Below, in pieces: positions 11,523 to 23,587 of a stretch of 64,000 nucleotides of DNA. The stretch spans positions 132,986,394-133,050,393 of the forward strand of contig NC_073691.1 in the NCBI RefSeq assembly GCF_029784155.1. The letters are read 5' to 3'. Source of the stretch: Uranotaenia lowii (taxonomy: Eukaryota > Arthropoda > Insecta > Diptera > Culicidae). How positions within the stretch are numbered: the stretch's first letter is position 1; every line of letters starts with the position of its first letter. Made by a program: the position numbers and the translations under genes. Under the pieces are notes generated by a model. The model was not told the origin of the DNA. It saw nothing but the letters and a program-made list of their open reading frames with translations, and did not search any database.

Positions 11523-12019
11523 CCCAGCAAACATGAAATCGTATCAGAAATGATATCCTATGTCGTTTACAATTCAATTCCAACTGCATAGTGAAAAGAT
11601 CATATAAAATGTCGTGTGAAGTCAGTTAAAATCGGATTTGATAGAAAGTCCGCCATATTGGTAAATATTGAAATGATTTTGCTCAGCGCTCGAGCTTCAA
11701 GTGAGAAAATCATCGTCATGTTCTCTCTGTAACCAGCAGTGCAGGCTAAAAATTAGATGGAATTTGAGTAATGTTGACCAACGAGCGAATTGGAAAATAC
11801 TATCGCTGGCGACGATTTGAAGAATTATTTTGATAGGTACGTATAAGGTATTGGATAACGCCCAATCGGTGTAGTTTTCATTGCCTAAGAAAGAAATGAA
11901 GTTCATGTATGTATATTGCCTTCACTTTGGTAGGTAAATGCTGTTTTTTCAACTTTCATACGATCATTCTATAATGTATATGGAACGTATATCAAAAGCT
12001 ACAAAAACGTTTGCTGGGG
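11523..12019. mobile_element. MITE with CCCAGCAAAC ends
   Basis: The left end CCCAGCAAACATG and right end (reverse complement) CCCAGCAAACGTTTTTG bound about 497 bp of non-coding AT-rich DNA. No convincing target duplication was found. Confidence 0.5.
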
Positions 12020-12295
12020 AATAAAAATGTTAATGGTAGGACATTCGGTAGAACAAATTATCAAATAGTAGGATATCTATAAAATTTACTGTATATACTG
12101 TATATACGGTGCCCCCCTGGACCGTTATTATAAAAAAAGTGACCATCAAAACCAAGTATAGGGCTCGATTCCTTAGGTAATTCTACACCTCTGGGCAAAT
12201 TTAAAAAAAAAAAATCCCCAGTCGAATTTTCGAGAAATCTTGATTTGAAGTTTTTAGGAAAAAAAAACCAATATAATCGTAATTCGAAGTACTTA

Positions 12296-13664
12296 CCCGC
12301 TTAATAATTATTCTACTAGGGCTACTAGAATTCTAGTAGCCTTTCTAGTAGAATTCTAGTAGAATTTCTCTATGCAGCCAAGTAGAAAATGGCCCAGCCG
12401 ATTCTACTTGAAATGAATTTTACCGCTTCAAAATGACTACATGACACATACATACAAACATCTGTTGTGTGGGCATGTGCATGAGTATTGGTAAACGCGA
12501 GATACCCGGCAGCCATGTTTTAATTTTTCAGATATTTTATTGCCCAGTTTCAGAAAATTTTCGGATATATCTTAAAATCAAAGGTATATCATTTCAACCA
12601 ACTTTTATTTCACTCAATCGTAGTTTTTAACACATTATACACTGTTCTATCAAATTCCTCCGAGCTCGCAGATGACGTCACTGATCCAAGTTCCTGTTTC
12701 ATCACTTTACATCCTCCGGTAGGACCAATTGCGGGTCTGGTTTTTTCGCCTATGGAAAGAAAAACATCAACATCAACATCAAAACATGATTGGAAATGTT
12801 TTCAAATTTCTTACCATTGCATTGCATCCAGTCTCAGTTTCAGCAGTGCATTTTCGATGAAAAATTGAGCAGCGGATGCCTTTCCGCTCTTTGATGCGAT
12901 GAAACCAAATAAACCTGGCCGCCACCGGTGCCATCACATCCGCGTCGAACTTACCGGAGTCCCCATAGTCGATTCGTGGAGCAAATCTATCGAATTTGTA
13001 TGATGCACAGTTGAACAAAAAGCTCTGTGTTGTTCCTCCGTTCGTCAGATAAAAACGTTTGCCGAGCGTTTCGTTCCTCGGGTTCCTCGCAGTGATTCGA
13101 CACTCGGCAGTAATCATGGATGCCAGATGAAAATTTTTTTCAATCCTCTAATCAATAAGACAAATTTCACCAATATTTAATTATTCTAAATGATTTGAAA
13201 TTTTCAATAACACAGTTGGTGATAATTAATAAATGAATAAATTAATTCAAATAGCAATGAATGAATAACCATCAAACAGTTGTTGTTTAGTACTTTGTAA
13301 CAAGTTGTTATTTGCAATTAGCATGTTATTTTAGTTTTCAACATTTTGTTTGATGTTTGTTATGTATTTGTTTTGAAACCATTGAAAATGTAATCCAAAT
13401 TTTTTTTTTTTTTGTGAATTTGAAAAAAAAAATGGTACTGGAGTCACTGCCGCAGCCATACTTGCAGAGAACACATGAATGAACAATTTGAAGGACGGTT
13501 CATCTTATTTGTGTAGCATAAGCATGAACAACATTAAATGTAGATGTCTGTGTGACAGATTTCAATTTATCTCACAAATACAAAGAATTTCGACCGTTGA
13601 ATTGTCAGTTAGCTGCCATAAATACACGTTTAAAAAAAGTCAGGTAGAATAATAATTGACTGGG
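12296..13664. mobile_element. TA-flanked non-autonomous element carrying a spliced ORF
   Basis: It is inserted in the left arm of the 7.4-kb transposon. The right arm shows the empty site GTACTTAATATCGCC, whereas here GTACTTA is followed by CCC...GGG and then TAATATCGCC, so the duplication is TA (12294-12295, 13665-13666). The ends are CCCGCTTAATAATTATTC and (reverse complement) CCCAGTCAATTATTATTC. A palindromic CTAGTAGAATTCTAG cluster lies at 12315-12370. Confidence 0.75.
12702..13117 (-). CDS. Hypothetical two-exon ORF inside a TA-flanked element (116 aa)
   Basis: Exon 1 is 13117-12815 (101 codons, starting MITAECRITARN), exon 2 is 12749-12702 (15 codons plus stop). The intron has GTAAGA at its donor and CTTTCCATAG at its acceptor and joins in phase 0, giving an open 116-residue product rich in Arg, Phe and Cys. 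No domain is recognised: I see no DDE triad and no regular zinc finger. It sits wholly inside a non-autonomous element, so it may be a captured host exon pair or a remnant of the element's own gene. Coding status is inferred from the splice signals and open frame only. Confidence 0.35.
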
Positions 13665-14176
13665 TAATATCGCCAAGATACACTCAAAAAGGTCCAACAA
13701 GTTTTCCGAGATGTTTTCAACCGGAAGATACATGTTGCCGTTGCTACAATTGTAATTATTTACAGCTGACTTTACTCACTAAAAGGCTTAAGTATGTTAA
13801 TTAAACGGTTTAATTTTTAATAATTAATACAGATGAAGAAACGATCGGCTAAATATTTATAGCTTACTTTGTTTTATTGACGACCAACTAAAAAAAAATC
13901 AACGGGCATAGTAGGCTTTGAAATTTAAAAATATCCCTTATCATCAAGCTCCAGCAACATTGAGACATTGAGCACGTGGTTACGATATAGTTGTATTTTT
14001 TTGTGATAATCTCGTGGGGCATATAGTCAAAGCAGCTAGCCCAATCTGAGCTTTACACGCTTTACACAGCTCAAATCAAAGAGAAGACGAAGAAGAAGAT
14101 AATCTCGTGAGCAAGGTGTGTATATATTCACGAGGTGTTACCGAATATCGAATTCCCGATTCAGCCATTTTGGCTA

Positions 14177-15820
14177 CCCAGACAACCAGAAGTCGTATTT
14201 TATTTTACAGATTATATCGTATAGAATGTTCTTTAAACTCATTTTCGTATATCTGCACCTACAATGTGCGGCCCATACATATTCTTTTTCGTATTTAGAT
14301 GCATTGCACGATTTTATTAGGACAAGAAGAGAGATTCGTATTTATGTACATATGAACTCGACCTTCGTGTACGACAATTCGCAAAAAATCTGTGATACGA
14401 CCGATATACCCCAGACAACCAGAAGACGTATTTTATTTTACAGATTATATCGTATACAATGTAATTTAAACTCATTTTCGTAGATCTGCACCTACAATGT
14501 GCGGCCCATGCATATTCTTTATCGTATTTGAATACATTGCATGATTTTTTAACGACAATACAATCCAAATCAAGAAATTGTGTGCTAATGTACCTATATG
14601 GACTCCAAAATAATACGTATATACTGGTTTTGCTGCATTATATACGATATGTTTATACGTATATTTGCACGTATATTTGTGTTGCAAATTCAAAATACCC
14701 ACCAAATGGTTGTCTGGGACGATGATCAGCCATGGTTGATAGATTTTGTCGTGCTATGCATAAAATTATCCGAAATTAAGATTTTTTTTTAACATGAAAT
14801 ACGTATATTATCATAACAACCAGGTGTTAGATCTTAGCAGAAAGAAAATAAGCTCGCAACTTTGCTTGCCACTTGGAGATATATGCTTTAAAATCTTATA
14901 TAACTGCATTGATTCGTAATAATGTGCATGCAATCGTACACATATGCAAATTAATTCGCATGTCTGATTATCGTAAAACGTATTTGCTGGCAATCGTAAA
15001 AGAATACAAATAAGTTCAATAAAATCGTTTATGATAATACGGCATCGATGATTAGACTCGTATTTAAGGAGGCTTCAAAATGCTGATCTATTTTTAGATC
15101 ATCGGTGACGTGTTCTACGATTTAAAAGATTTTAGTTATAGAAATATACGATTTGCCTTTGGTTTAATGCCTTTGAAGCAAATCCTCTTGAATTTATATA
15201 TTCCAGATAGCGTCGAGGAACCACCATGAGCTGCAGATCGTATCGTCATGGGATCAAGTCCAGGTACTAACAATAACTTCATGAACGTTGAAAAAAATCA
15301 GCAATCAAGCAAAATATAAATTTGTACGATATAAACTTGTATTTGACAGCAAAAAACGCATTTCTTTGAAATAATCTTATTTTTATTATTTTTGGGGATG
15401 AACAAACCAATTGGTTTAAAGTACAAAAAAATAATAATAATCTTATTTTATTCAACTGACGGAAAATGAGATCCCTGCACTCAAGTCGCAAAAGACGACC
15501 AAATAAGTCGTCAAACTTTCCATATTGTTACGAAAAATGTCGTACATTACAACCACAGTCATCTATATGATGATGTAAATTGTCATAGTATATTCCAAAA
15601 AGAATCAGGGTAGGTAGTCGTAAATGATGCGCATGACAAGTCGTGCAAATCGTAATTTAAAACAATCCAAATCAAGAATATGTTTGCTAATGTATCTATA
15701 TGGCCTCCAAAATGATACGTATATACTGGTTCTGCTTCATTATATACGATATGTTTACACGTATATTTGCACGTATATTTGCGTTGCAAATTCGAAATAC
15801 CCACCAAATGGTTGCCTGGG
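14177..15820. mobile_element. TA-flanked MITE, CCCAGACAACCAGAAG ends
   Basis: The left end CCCAGACAACCAGAAGTCG (TA at 14175-14176) and right end (reverse complement) CCCAGGCAACCATTTGGTGG (TA at 15821-15822) define the outer element. The interior carries dense ATACG/CGTAT motifs and no gene. The ends resemble those of the MITE at 42584-44517, so the two may belong to one TIR lineage. Confidence 0.65.
14409..14718. mobile_element. Inner copy of the same MITE family
   Basis: About 140 bp from 14410 repeat 14177-14320 in direct orientation, and 14560-14718 repeats 15655-15820. The shorter relative therefore inserted into the larger one. Ends: CCCCAGACAACCAGAAGACG and (reverse complement) CCCAGACAACCATTTGG. 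Confidence 0.6.
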
Positions 15821-16001
15821 TATGTAGGCTATGCAACTATGCGGAACTCATGAAGTTTGTTTACCAACAAACCACCGAAAAGCTGAGCAAAAAATAAACA
15901 AACTCATTGAGAGCCCCGCTCACTCCTCGCCTACTTACTGTGAAAGTCGGAGAACCTAGTGTATCAAAGACCTTGCTCGTGAGTGCAGTTTTTCCTTCAA
16001 A

Positions 16002-18092
16002 ATGGGTCGTCACGAAAAAAACAGAAAATTGGTGTGCGTACTTTGTCTTTCAAGGATAACGCCACTTCGACCGATAAGTGAAAGTACAAAAACTGTTGTC
16101 CGAAAATTTCTGCAAAGTTTCGAAGCTGGAGAAAACCTGTATCCATTGGTCATCTGCACAACATGTCGCGTGGCGTGTGGGGAGTACAGCAAGGGAGGTA
16201 CTAGGGTCCCCAGCATTTATAATTACAAGCTCGAAAATTCAATTAACACGCGATTCCAGGGTATATGCAAGTGTGAAATATACGTCGCTGCCAGTACATA
16301 TGATTGCAGAACCAATCTTCCTGGTTTCGAATCCAAAAAGCCCAAATTCGGAAGACCCAGATCCACACCAGGCACTGAAGACATTGGTCGGTGCCAAGCG
16401 GTGGTCATTTGCAATACTAGCTACAGCGAATATGGAAGAGGAAAATGCCACCGTTGCACTCAATCCACCCGAGCGTCAAATTTGAAGAAGATTTTGAAAA
16501 ATAAGATCCTTCGTCGAGTTCTGCGGATGCGGCTGTTGCTGATTATATGCATTCGAAACCAGATACAATTATATATAGATTATAAATATGAATATTTTCC
16601 TCACCTGATCTAAAAATATCATATTATCATTATCAAGATGGTAACAATTGAGCAATCTGAGCATGAGGAAAACCTTGGGTAAGAAGGGTAAAGGGATCTA
16701 ATTTCAGCCTATGTATTTACATAAAATTGGGCCAATAATTAAAAAACTGAAATCTTCAATATTTTGATTAAAACAACGTGCCTAATGAGATAAAAACATG
16801 TTAATTTTTAGACCCTGGTGAAAAATTGGTAAAAAAATGCTTTCCTAAAGGATTCGAGGTATATGCCAAATTTCATGTACATAGGCCCTTCACCCTAGGT
16901 TTTTATTTAGAACATAGTTTGTGTTATGCTATCTGTTCATTATCTAGGTATGGTAAAAAGTATTCGAGCGTCGGGTGTAAAAATCGAACCAGGTGTAAGG
17001 AACAAGCTAGTGGAGATGAACAGACAGCTCGAAGATTTGTTCGAAGTAGTTCAGCTGTCCAGCGTCACGGAAAAGGTTGCATCTTCGTCAGATCATGTTG
17101 TTGCGTATTGCACGAATGAACCCGAGCTCATAAACCGTATTAAGCTATCAAGGTCAACTGCTGGAGATGATTGTCTGGTTGAAATTGGAATTGATTGGGG
17201 TTGGAGCTTCTTCAAAATCACGCTATCGCTGGTTTTCCCACCAACGGAGCATCTAGCTGAGAATAGATTCAAGGATGGTGGCGTAAAGAAGCTATTTACA
17301 ATTGCTCTTTCGCCAAACCTTGCAAAAAAAATACGATAATATTTCCCCTATCTGGACGGATCTACTCAAATTGCACGAGGTGGAATGTTTGGTCGCGGAG
17401 GACCTCAAAATAATTAACATTATTATCGGCATTATGGAACACTCCTCGAGGAACCCGTGTCCATATTGCGAAGCCCTCAAAAGTGAGCTCGGCACAACAA
17501 ATGGTATCTCGAGAACAAAAGGTACCATCAAAGATCACTGCAACCGAAAAATGGAAATGGTTGGAAAGAACTCTGCAAGCTGTGTCAATGTCCCTCTAGT
17601 TTCCGGTAACGATGGGGACAAAATCCTGAACCTTTGCCCGCCTCCGCCACTACACATCACGCTTGGACTCGTTAATACCATTTTCAAATCCGTCGAAAAG
17701 AAGGCGCCAGACTGGGTAGACTTGTGGGTGAACCAAGCGCAGGTGAGGCATCAACAGATGACGTACGGGTTCACTGGAAGAGTTTGCCACGCGCTTGTAG
17801 ACGCTGCCAACTGTTTGGCAGACAATCCTGAGCTTTCAGATTACGTCATGGCAAGTTATGCTACTAAACAAATGTTAAACAAATCTTAATAATGTTACAA
17901 TTTTCAGGTTCTTAATAACTTCAAAACCATGTACACGAAATGCTATTCGTTTAATCTGGAACATGATTTTGAAGAGGTAGAGGACTTGAATTGCACAATG
18001 AGCAGGCCTCCGAGTCTGTTCATTGTGATTTCGACGAGATTTGGCAGAGGTACAAAGCGCCGAAATCATCGCAAATCGCAATGATCGCTTGA
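16002..18092 (+). pseudogene. Zinc-finger/DDE-like transposase of the 7.4-kb element, broken
   Basis: The N-terminal exon starts MGRHEKNRKLVCVLC at 16002 and holds Cys pairs (CVLC, CTTCR, CKCEIC-like, CHRC) that look zinc-binding. After a probable intron with acceptor TTATCTAG at about 16946, the second part reads LGMVKSIRASGVKIEPG, then VEIGIDWGWSFFKITLSL (candidate first Asp) and DGGVKKLFTIALSPN. A frameshift in the A8 run near 17323-17330 leads to VECLVAEDLKIINIIIG (candidate second Asp), CPYCEA and LHITLGLVNTIFKS. A further exon after TTTTCAG at 17908 contains NEQASESVHCDFDEIWQRYK (candidate Glu), preceded by an apparent deletion. I recall similar uncharacterised proteins in cnidarian genomes; catalytic assignments are inference. 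Confidence 0.6.
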
Positions 18093-18127
18093 TAAGTGCA
18101 TTGATTGATTATAACAGTAATCATGTA

Positions 18128-19063
18128 AGGCTATGATCATTTAGTATCCGGGCAGTTACAAACGATTGTATTTTAAAAACTATTCATTTGATCGAAAAAC
18201 TTTCTATGGAGGAAATGAAGGTGTTAATATGACATTTAATATAAAAATATAAAAAAAATTATTTATCAATGATTTCAAGAAATAATCTTACTTTTTCATA
18301 AAATCTCTTTTTTAACTTTGCACACTTGTGTGAGTCATGTATTGATCTATTACTTTGACCACAGAAGTAAAACCTTTGCAAAATCATGATGTTTTACACA
18401 AACACACCTGTAAAAAGCAATTGGAATCTGGTTGGAACCTTTTCATGAGTAGGCATCTCGAAAAATTTGATCTCTTAAATGCGGTTTTGATATTAATTTC
18501 TTCGCCCATCAGGACACATCTGGCACATTGCGTAAAAACCGGTTGCACATATTGCAATCTATGGACTGTTCACTATTAGTTATTTGCTTGGTGTCTACTA
18601 GTCAGACAACACTTTTTGACTGACGGAAATGAATTAATTGCATTATTTAAGGGGTCTGCATTCAGTTATCCCCAATAACCATAGACTTTTTACCATATTT
18701 AAGATCAAGGGTTCCTTTCCGATGCTTGATTTGAACTTCGTGTGGCTTCTAGAGTGGCTCATCATACTTTTAAACCATTCGGTCCAAAAAAGAATAAGAA
18801 AAAAATCAACAGTTTATGAGTTTTCAAGTCGACAATGAAGAATTTTCAAAGCGCAAAATGCGCAAATTTGTGCAAATTTATTTTTACCATGTCTTTTTGC
18901 ATCGTAAATATCTCAAACACACATTAACTTAAAAATCTGGTAAAAATAGGCAAGATAGTCCATTTCATAACCAACACAACGCTGCTAAAGTTTTGCATAT
19001 CCGAGCTCTAATAACGTAGCTATCACCGAAATAAAATGCCCGGATACTAAATGATCATAGCCT
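18128..19063. mobile_element. TA-flanked MITE with perfect 28-bp TIRs
   Basis: Both ends read AAGGCTATGATCATTTAG and stay identical for about 28 bp (through ATCCGGGCA), with TA at 18126-18127 and 19064-19065. The 936-bp interior codes for nothing recognisable. TA target and end length suggest Tc1/mariner mobilisation. It lies inside the 7.4-kb transposon just after its transposase. Confidence 0.8.
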
Positions 19064-19524
19064 TATGTTAGGATTAGCATCTTACTATTAGTCTGTAACA
19101 TTAATGTTTATTTTACGTTTCTCCATTGAAAATAACCATTATTTCTCATTCCAAAGAAAGTAACACTTAAGTTAAACTAAAACCATTAAACCGTATAAAC
19201 AACATACTTAAGCCTGTTTAGTGAGTTGAGTCAGCTGTAAATAATTACAATTGTAGCAACGGCAACATGTATCTTCCGGTTGAAAACATCTCGGAAAACT
19301 TGTTGGACCTTTTTGGAGGTATCTTGGCGATATTAAGTACTTCGAATTATGATAATATCTGTTTTTTTTACCTAATAACTTCAAATCAAGATTTCTCGAA
19401 AATTCGACTAGGGATTTTTTTTTAAATTTGCCCAGAGGTGTAGAATTACCTAAGGAATCGAGCCCTATACTTGGTTTTGATGGTCACTTTTTTATAATAA
19501 CGGTCCAGGGGGCCCCGGGGTATA

Positions 19525-20140
19525 TTAGGGTCTTTTATAAGTGGATTACACAATGTGGTGAAGTCAACATCATCCACTTCCCTTACAGAAGGTATAAAAG
19601 TTGTGGCCAAGCATGTTACTTTAGAATAGCTTGACGGCAGGAGCAGTCACATTTTTGTGTTCATTGTATCATATACTGTAAATCAAGTCTCCCTAAAAAT
19701 ACAGAAAACCGAGAATACTGGTTTAATTGCATGAATCGTTGAGCAAGCCCTTTAGACAAGTGGTTTTTAAAGTGGTCCCTACCGCCCCTAGGGGACGTTG
19801 AAGGCCTGCAATTGGGCGGTAGAAGAGCTCAGAGTTGGCAATTTTTGTTGCATTTGGGAACAAATTTGTTTCAAAATACCCTTAGGAGGGCGGAGAGCTC
19901 TAAAAATCGAAACAGGGGACGGTGAGCGAATAGTTTGAAAACCACAGCTATAGACCAACCGCATCAAAAAGTTGGCAAATCATGAAAAATCAGAAACAAC
20001 TTATGAAGAAGATTTCATCAAATTTTATGCATGTTTAGGGGTTGTTCATCACCTTTTTCCTCAAGTTCAGTTATATTCATACTCTCTGTTACATGGTCAA
20101 TTTTCCAAACAGAGATAAAGGTAGAAAAAAATGCAGGGAA
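19525..20140. other. Intergenic stretch with one hAT-like MITE
   Basis: No gene is visible. The only structured item is the short MITE at 19757-19947. Confidence 0.5.
19757..19947. mobile_element. Short hAT-like MITE
   Basis: The left end CAAGTGGTTTTTAAAGTGG and right end (reverse complement) CTGTGGTTTTCAAACTATTC are inverted relatives. Flanks CCTTTAGA and CTATAGAC resemble a decayed 8-bp target duplication, as expected for hAT. The interior is CCGCCC-rich and non-coding. Confidence 0.45.
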
Positions 20141-20149
20141 TGTCATATA

Positions 20150-21193
20150 CACAGAAAAAAAATTTGAATCCTTAACAACACTGAAATTGAAAACCTTTAA
20201 TATTACATGACGTAGAACGCGATTTATTGATGTAAATTAACAGACTAAAAATATTTGAATCCTAAAAAGCACGGAATTCTAATGACACGAATATTATTTG
20301 ACACAGAACGCGATTATTTGATGTAAATTTACATCACATATGATGTAAATAAAAAGAAGCATCACATATGACGGAATTTTCAGTGCGAATTAAATATTAC
20401 ACGTCTTTAATATTTTACATATTTTCAAATTTTACACGTCTTAAGAAGTTTACAGACGTGTAATATTCAACTCGCACTGAAAACTCCATCATATGTGATG
20501 CATCTTTTTCGTTACATCATATATGATGTAATTTTACAATTTTTCTGGTCACACAAAATTCTCAACAGCACTAAATTAGAAATTTCTGAAAATTACACGA
20601 CACGGAATTTAATATCGACAGGGAGTTAAATTAATATTACATTACACTGAACGCGATAACGTCATGTAAAAATAAAAACTGTCAAAAACAGGAATACACA
20701 AATGTAGAGTTCAGTCAAATCGTGAACCAAAGTAATTTGTTGAAGCAGTTAGCTTCTAAGTTCGTCGATATCGTTGGTTCCGGATAACTCCGAAAAGCAG
20801 CAGCAGCGGAAGCTGTTCTGGAAGCGGCCCCATGCTACTCTGCTTAACTCTACTTCGGAAGATGGTGAAAGTGAATTTTAAAATAATTAATGTGTAAGAC
20901 ATTTTTTTTTTAAATTTCACAAATAAATGAAATTCATTATTTAAAGATTGTTTTTGTAATGAAAGATGAAAAAACTCCATTGAATTGGATCAATAAAAAG
21001 TAAACAAAACAAATTCCAATAGGATATTTTTCACAAATTCAGTGGCGTTAAATTGACATCACTTTCATATTACACGTTGCATAATTTTACAGGCGTGTAA
21101 TATTCAACTCGCACTGAAAATTCCGTCATATATGATGCTTCTTTTTATTTACATCATATGTGATGTAATTTTCCAGATTTTTTTGGTAGTGTG
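20150..21193. mobile_element. TIR element built from palindromic ACATCATATGTGATGT modules
   Basis: The ends read CACAGAAAAAAAATTTG and (reverse complement) CACACTACCAAAAAAATC. Roughly 85-bp modules containing CATCATATGTGATGTAA and TTCAACTCGCACTGAAAA occur inverted at 20320-20400 and in the other orientation at 20449-20540 and 21087-21175. The unique middle (20700-21000) contains a short exon-like block and no recognisable transposase. Confidence 0.6.
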
Positions 21194-21194
21194 T

Positions 21195-23158
21195 ACTTAA
21201 TCGAATAGCACGGAGTTGTTAGAACAATTATTTATCATCCGTGTAACGAGTGAACAGAATGTGGCATGTTCTGTTTTCATTTCTCGACACTAAACATTTT
21301 TCTTGCAGGAAATTGAAGTTAAAATAAAAATACAGATCACTGCTACCGAGTGAGACTTACAAATTAAATTGAGGAGATTACCTAAAGCATTCATCTTAGC
21401 ATAAAATGAACACTTTGCCGGTAGGACTTTTGTTGCAGGATCAAGGTTGATTAAACTTGCTATAGCCGTAGAAAGATGATTGGGTTAGCTGGTTCTTGTC
21501 TTATCCCTAATGTACGGTAAGCGGAGGTAACGAAGAGGTAGGGTACGTACTGCCCCAGGGCATCAACCAGACGCTGCGGTATACGCGAAATAGAAAAGCT
21601 GATCTTAAGAACACTGCTCCAATCCGCTTTCGGTACTCGTACGATTTTTTTTTTCATCGTCTGTTTCTTCTTTTTCCCATCCGCCGAAGCATAAAAAGCG
21701 CTGTTAGAGCATCATTACCATCATCTCGAGAGGATTTACCCAAGAAGATTTGGTCGTCATATCGTGGTTGCTACCGGTAGCTGGACAAGAAAGGGGGAAA
21801 TCGAGGCGAAATAAGCTGAATGTTTTTGAAGAAATTAAGCTTTTCTCAGTACACTTGATTTTATTAGGATCGAAACATTAAACATTCTCTGAATTGGAAG
21901 TGTTTGTAATTGATATAATTTCATGAATGTACTTAAATCACATTTCTTGAAGTCGGAACCGTTCGAATTCTGCAGTGCTATGTATTACACCAAAAGCCGA
22001 AAATTAAAATATCTGTCATGTCGATGCGCTGTTTTACTATGCGATAACATTACTGAATCAAAAATTAACACCGAAAAAATTGAGATACTGCTACTACCCC
22101 AAGTTCCCCTCAAGATTCTCGTTCGCCAGATTGAGTTTCGTATCTTCTTTGGGTTAATTTTCTTTCAAGATCTACGATGTGAAGTAAGAATAATAATAAA
22201 AAAAATAAGCCGAATGTATGCTCGATTGGTGTTGCGGATTTATGCTGGCTGACCGGCGAAAGGCCTCGCGCGAAGAAGGTTGATGAACTCGTCGGGAATA
22301 TAGTATCTTGTCGATAGGCTTATGGAACTAATTCGCCAACTAGGCCTATTTTCTCTATCTCAATTGGTCAGCATCATGTAACACACGCATTTTGGCGTTT
22401 CTAGGGAAATTTTCTCCTAAGCCTTAGAACCGGTTTTGAACGAATTCGGCAGATTGTTTACATCCAAATAAGCCACCCCATTAACATTCCACCAAACAAA
22501 AAGATATAGATTGGATGACATTAAGCTGAGCTAGTTTTATGCTGTGATTCGGGAGCTGGCAAAAGTGAGGCTTGTGATAACGATTTGTCTTAAAAGAAAA
22601 ACTGCCGTTAGCTTGTTTCAACAAAAGACCTTTATTTACATTCGCCGCCTTGATTTTTAAGGTCACATAGATGCTTAACAGGGCGGAGAACTTCAGATAG
22701 AACCTAGAAAACTACGTGGATTCCTCGGATAGGCCAAAACGTTACACCATCGAAGCTTTAACGAATAGGTTGCCAGTACTCAAAAACATCAGCGAATTTT
22801 TTGCGTTCTGAAAATGAGAAAAAGATTTTATAGTTAAACATCATGTGAAATGGAAAAAACAATCCGTAGAATATGAATGTTACATTCTAAGAACACACCT
22901 CCTGAGAATGATTAAGCAATAATCAAGAAAAGGATAATGGTGAAACTATGAATAACTCTTTTTCCTAAATTGTGATAAATATTCCTACCAAAAATTTTAA
23001 AGAAAAGGGAAATATAACTTCCAGATTATGGTCTTTTGAAATACTTAACACTTAACACGCTAGAGGTCAGATGACGTTCAAACTTTATCCGCTAAGGAAT
23101 ACGGGAACAAATAATCTTTTAATATATTGCGGGCATCCTCTATTAAGTATTCTATGGA
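21195..23158. other. Unassigned intergenic stretch
   Basis: No supported gene. A 65-codon minus-strand ORF at 21460-21657 (MKKKIVRVPKADWSSVLK) is followed by a stop and has no clear splice context or domain. The rest is AT-rich. Confidence 0.4.
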
Positions 23159-23159
23159 T

Positions 23160-23573
23160 TACAGGACAAGATCTATATTTATAAAAAAAAATTCAAAGGG
23201 ACAACCGATCAGCGTTTTTTGGAGGCAGGAAACACTTGAAAATCTAGACAGATTGTAAACGTAATGAACGCATGAATTGAGCGCTACTCGAAGCCTGGTC
23301 CTAACCGAGCAATTTGAATAAACCGAATCTGCGTGAATGAAAAGTTTTAACTTGTCTGCTCCACGACAATTCATGGTCAAAAACAAGCCCAAGATTTTCA
23401 GCATAATTTGTAAAACTTATTGCAGTATTTGCCAGGTAAAGTGCAGGAGTTTCTGTTCTCCTATTCGAACTGTTGAACAATAATGCTTTAGTATTTGACG
23501 GGTTAGTAGGTGACAGATTTAAATTAGACCATTCCTCAATTTTTTTAAATCATAATTTATTTTGTCGCTAACA
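23160..23573 (-). pseudogene. Old LINE relic, right part of RT (split by a LINE insertion)
   Basis: Minus-strand reading frames contain QMNVVSDKINYDLKK and AENLGL-like remnants that follow naturally from the RT piece at 29503-29760 once the 5.9-kb LINE is removed. This is the region just downstream of the catalytic FADD motif in a Jockey/CR1-type reverse transcriptase. Many frame breaks. Confidence 0.6.
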
Positions 23574-23587
23574 ACATTCATTTGCAT

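Larger units (their letters stand above)
13690..15990. other. Non-coding interior of the 7.4-kb transposon
   Basis: AT-rich. Apart from the nested MITE 14177-15820 I find no gene here. Many TACGTAT/ATACGTA and AATCGTA motifs recur from 14100 to 15810, which is characteristic of that MITE. Confidence 0.5.
12107..19520 (+). mobile_element. 7.4-kb transposon with long TIRs and TATA target duplication
   Basis: Left arm 12107-12295 plus 13665-13820 is the inverted counterpart of 19180-19520. Both contain CCCCCTGGACCGTTATTA near the tip and matching blocks such as CCAACAAGTTTTCCGAGATG deeper in. The left arm is split by a later insertion. The bases TATA lie at 12103-12106 and 19521-19524, suggesting a 4-bp target duplication. 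Between the arms is a disrupted DDE-type transposase gene (16002-18092). Nested insertions are 12296-13664, 14177-15820, 14409-14718 and 18128-19063. I do not know which named superfamily this belongs to. Confidence 0.75.

Noticed and set aside
21460..21657. 65-codon minus-strand ORF (IVRVPKADWSS)
   Set aside because: Looks faintly protein-like but lacks domain, exon boundaries and neighbours to support it.
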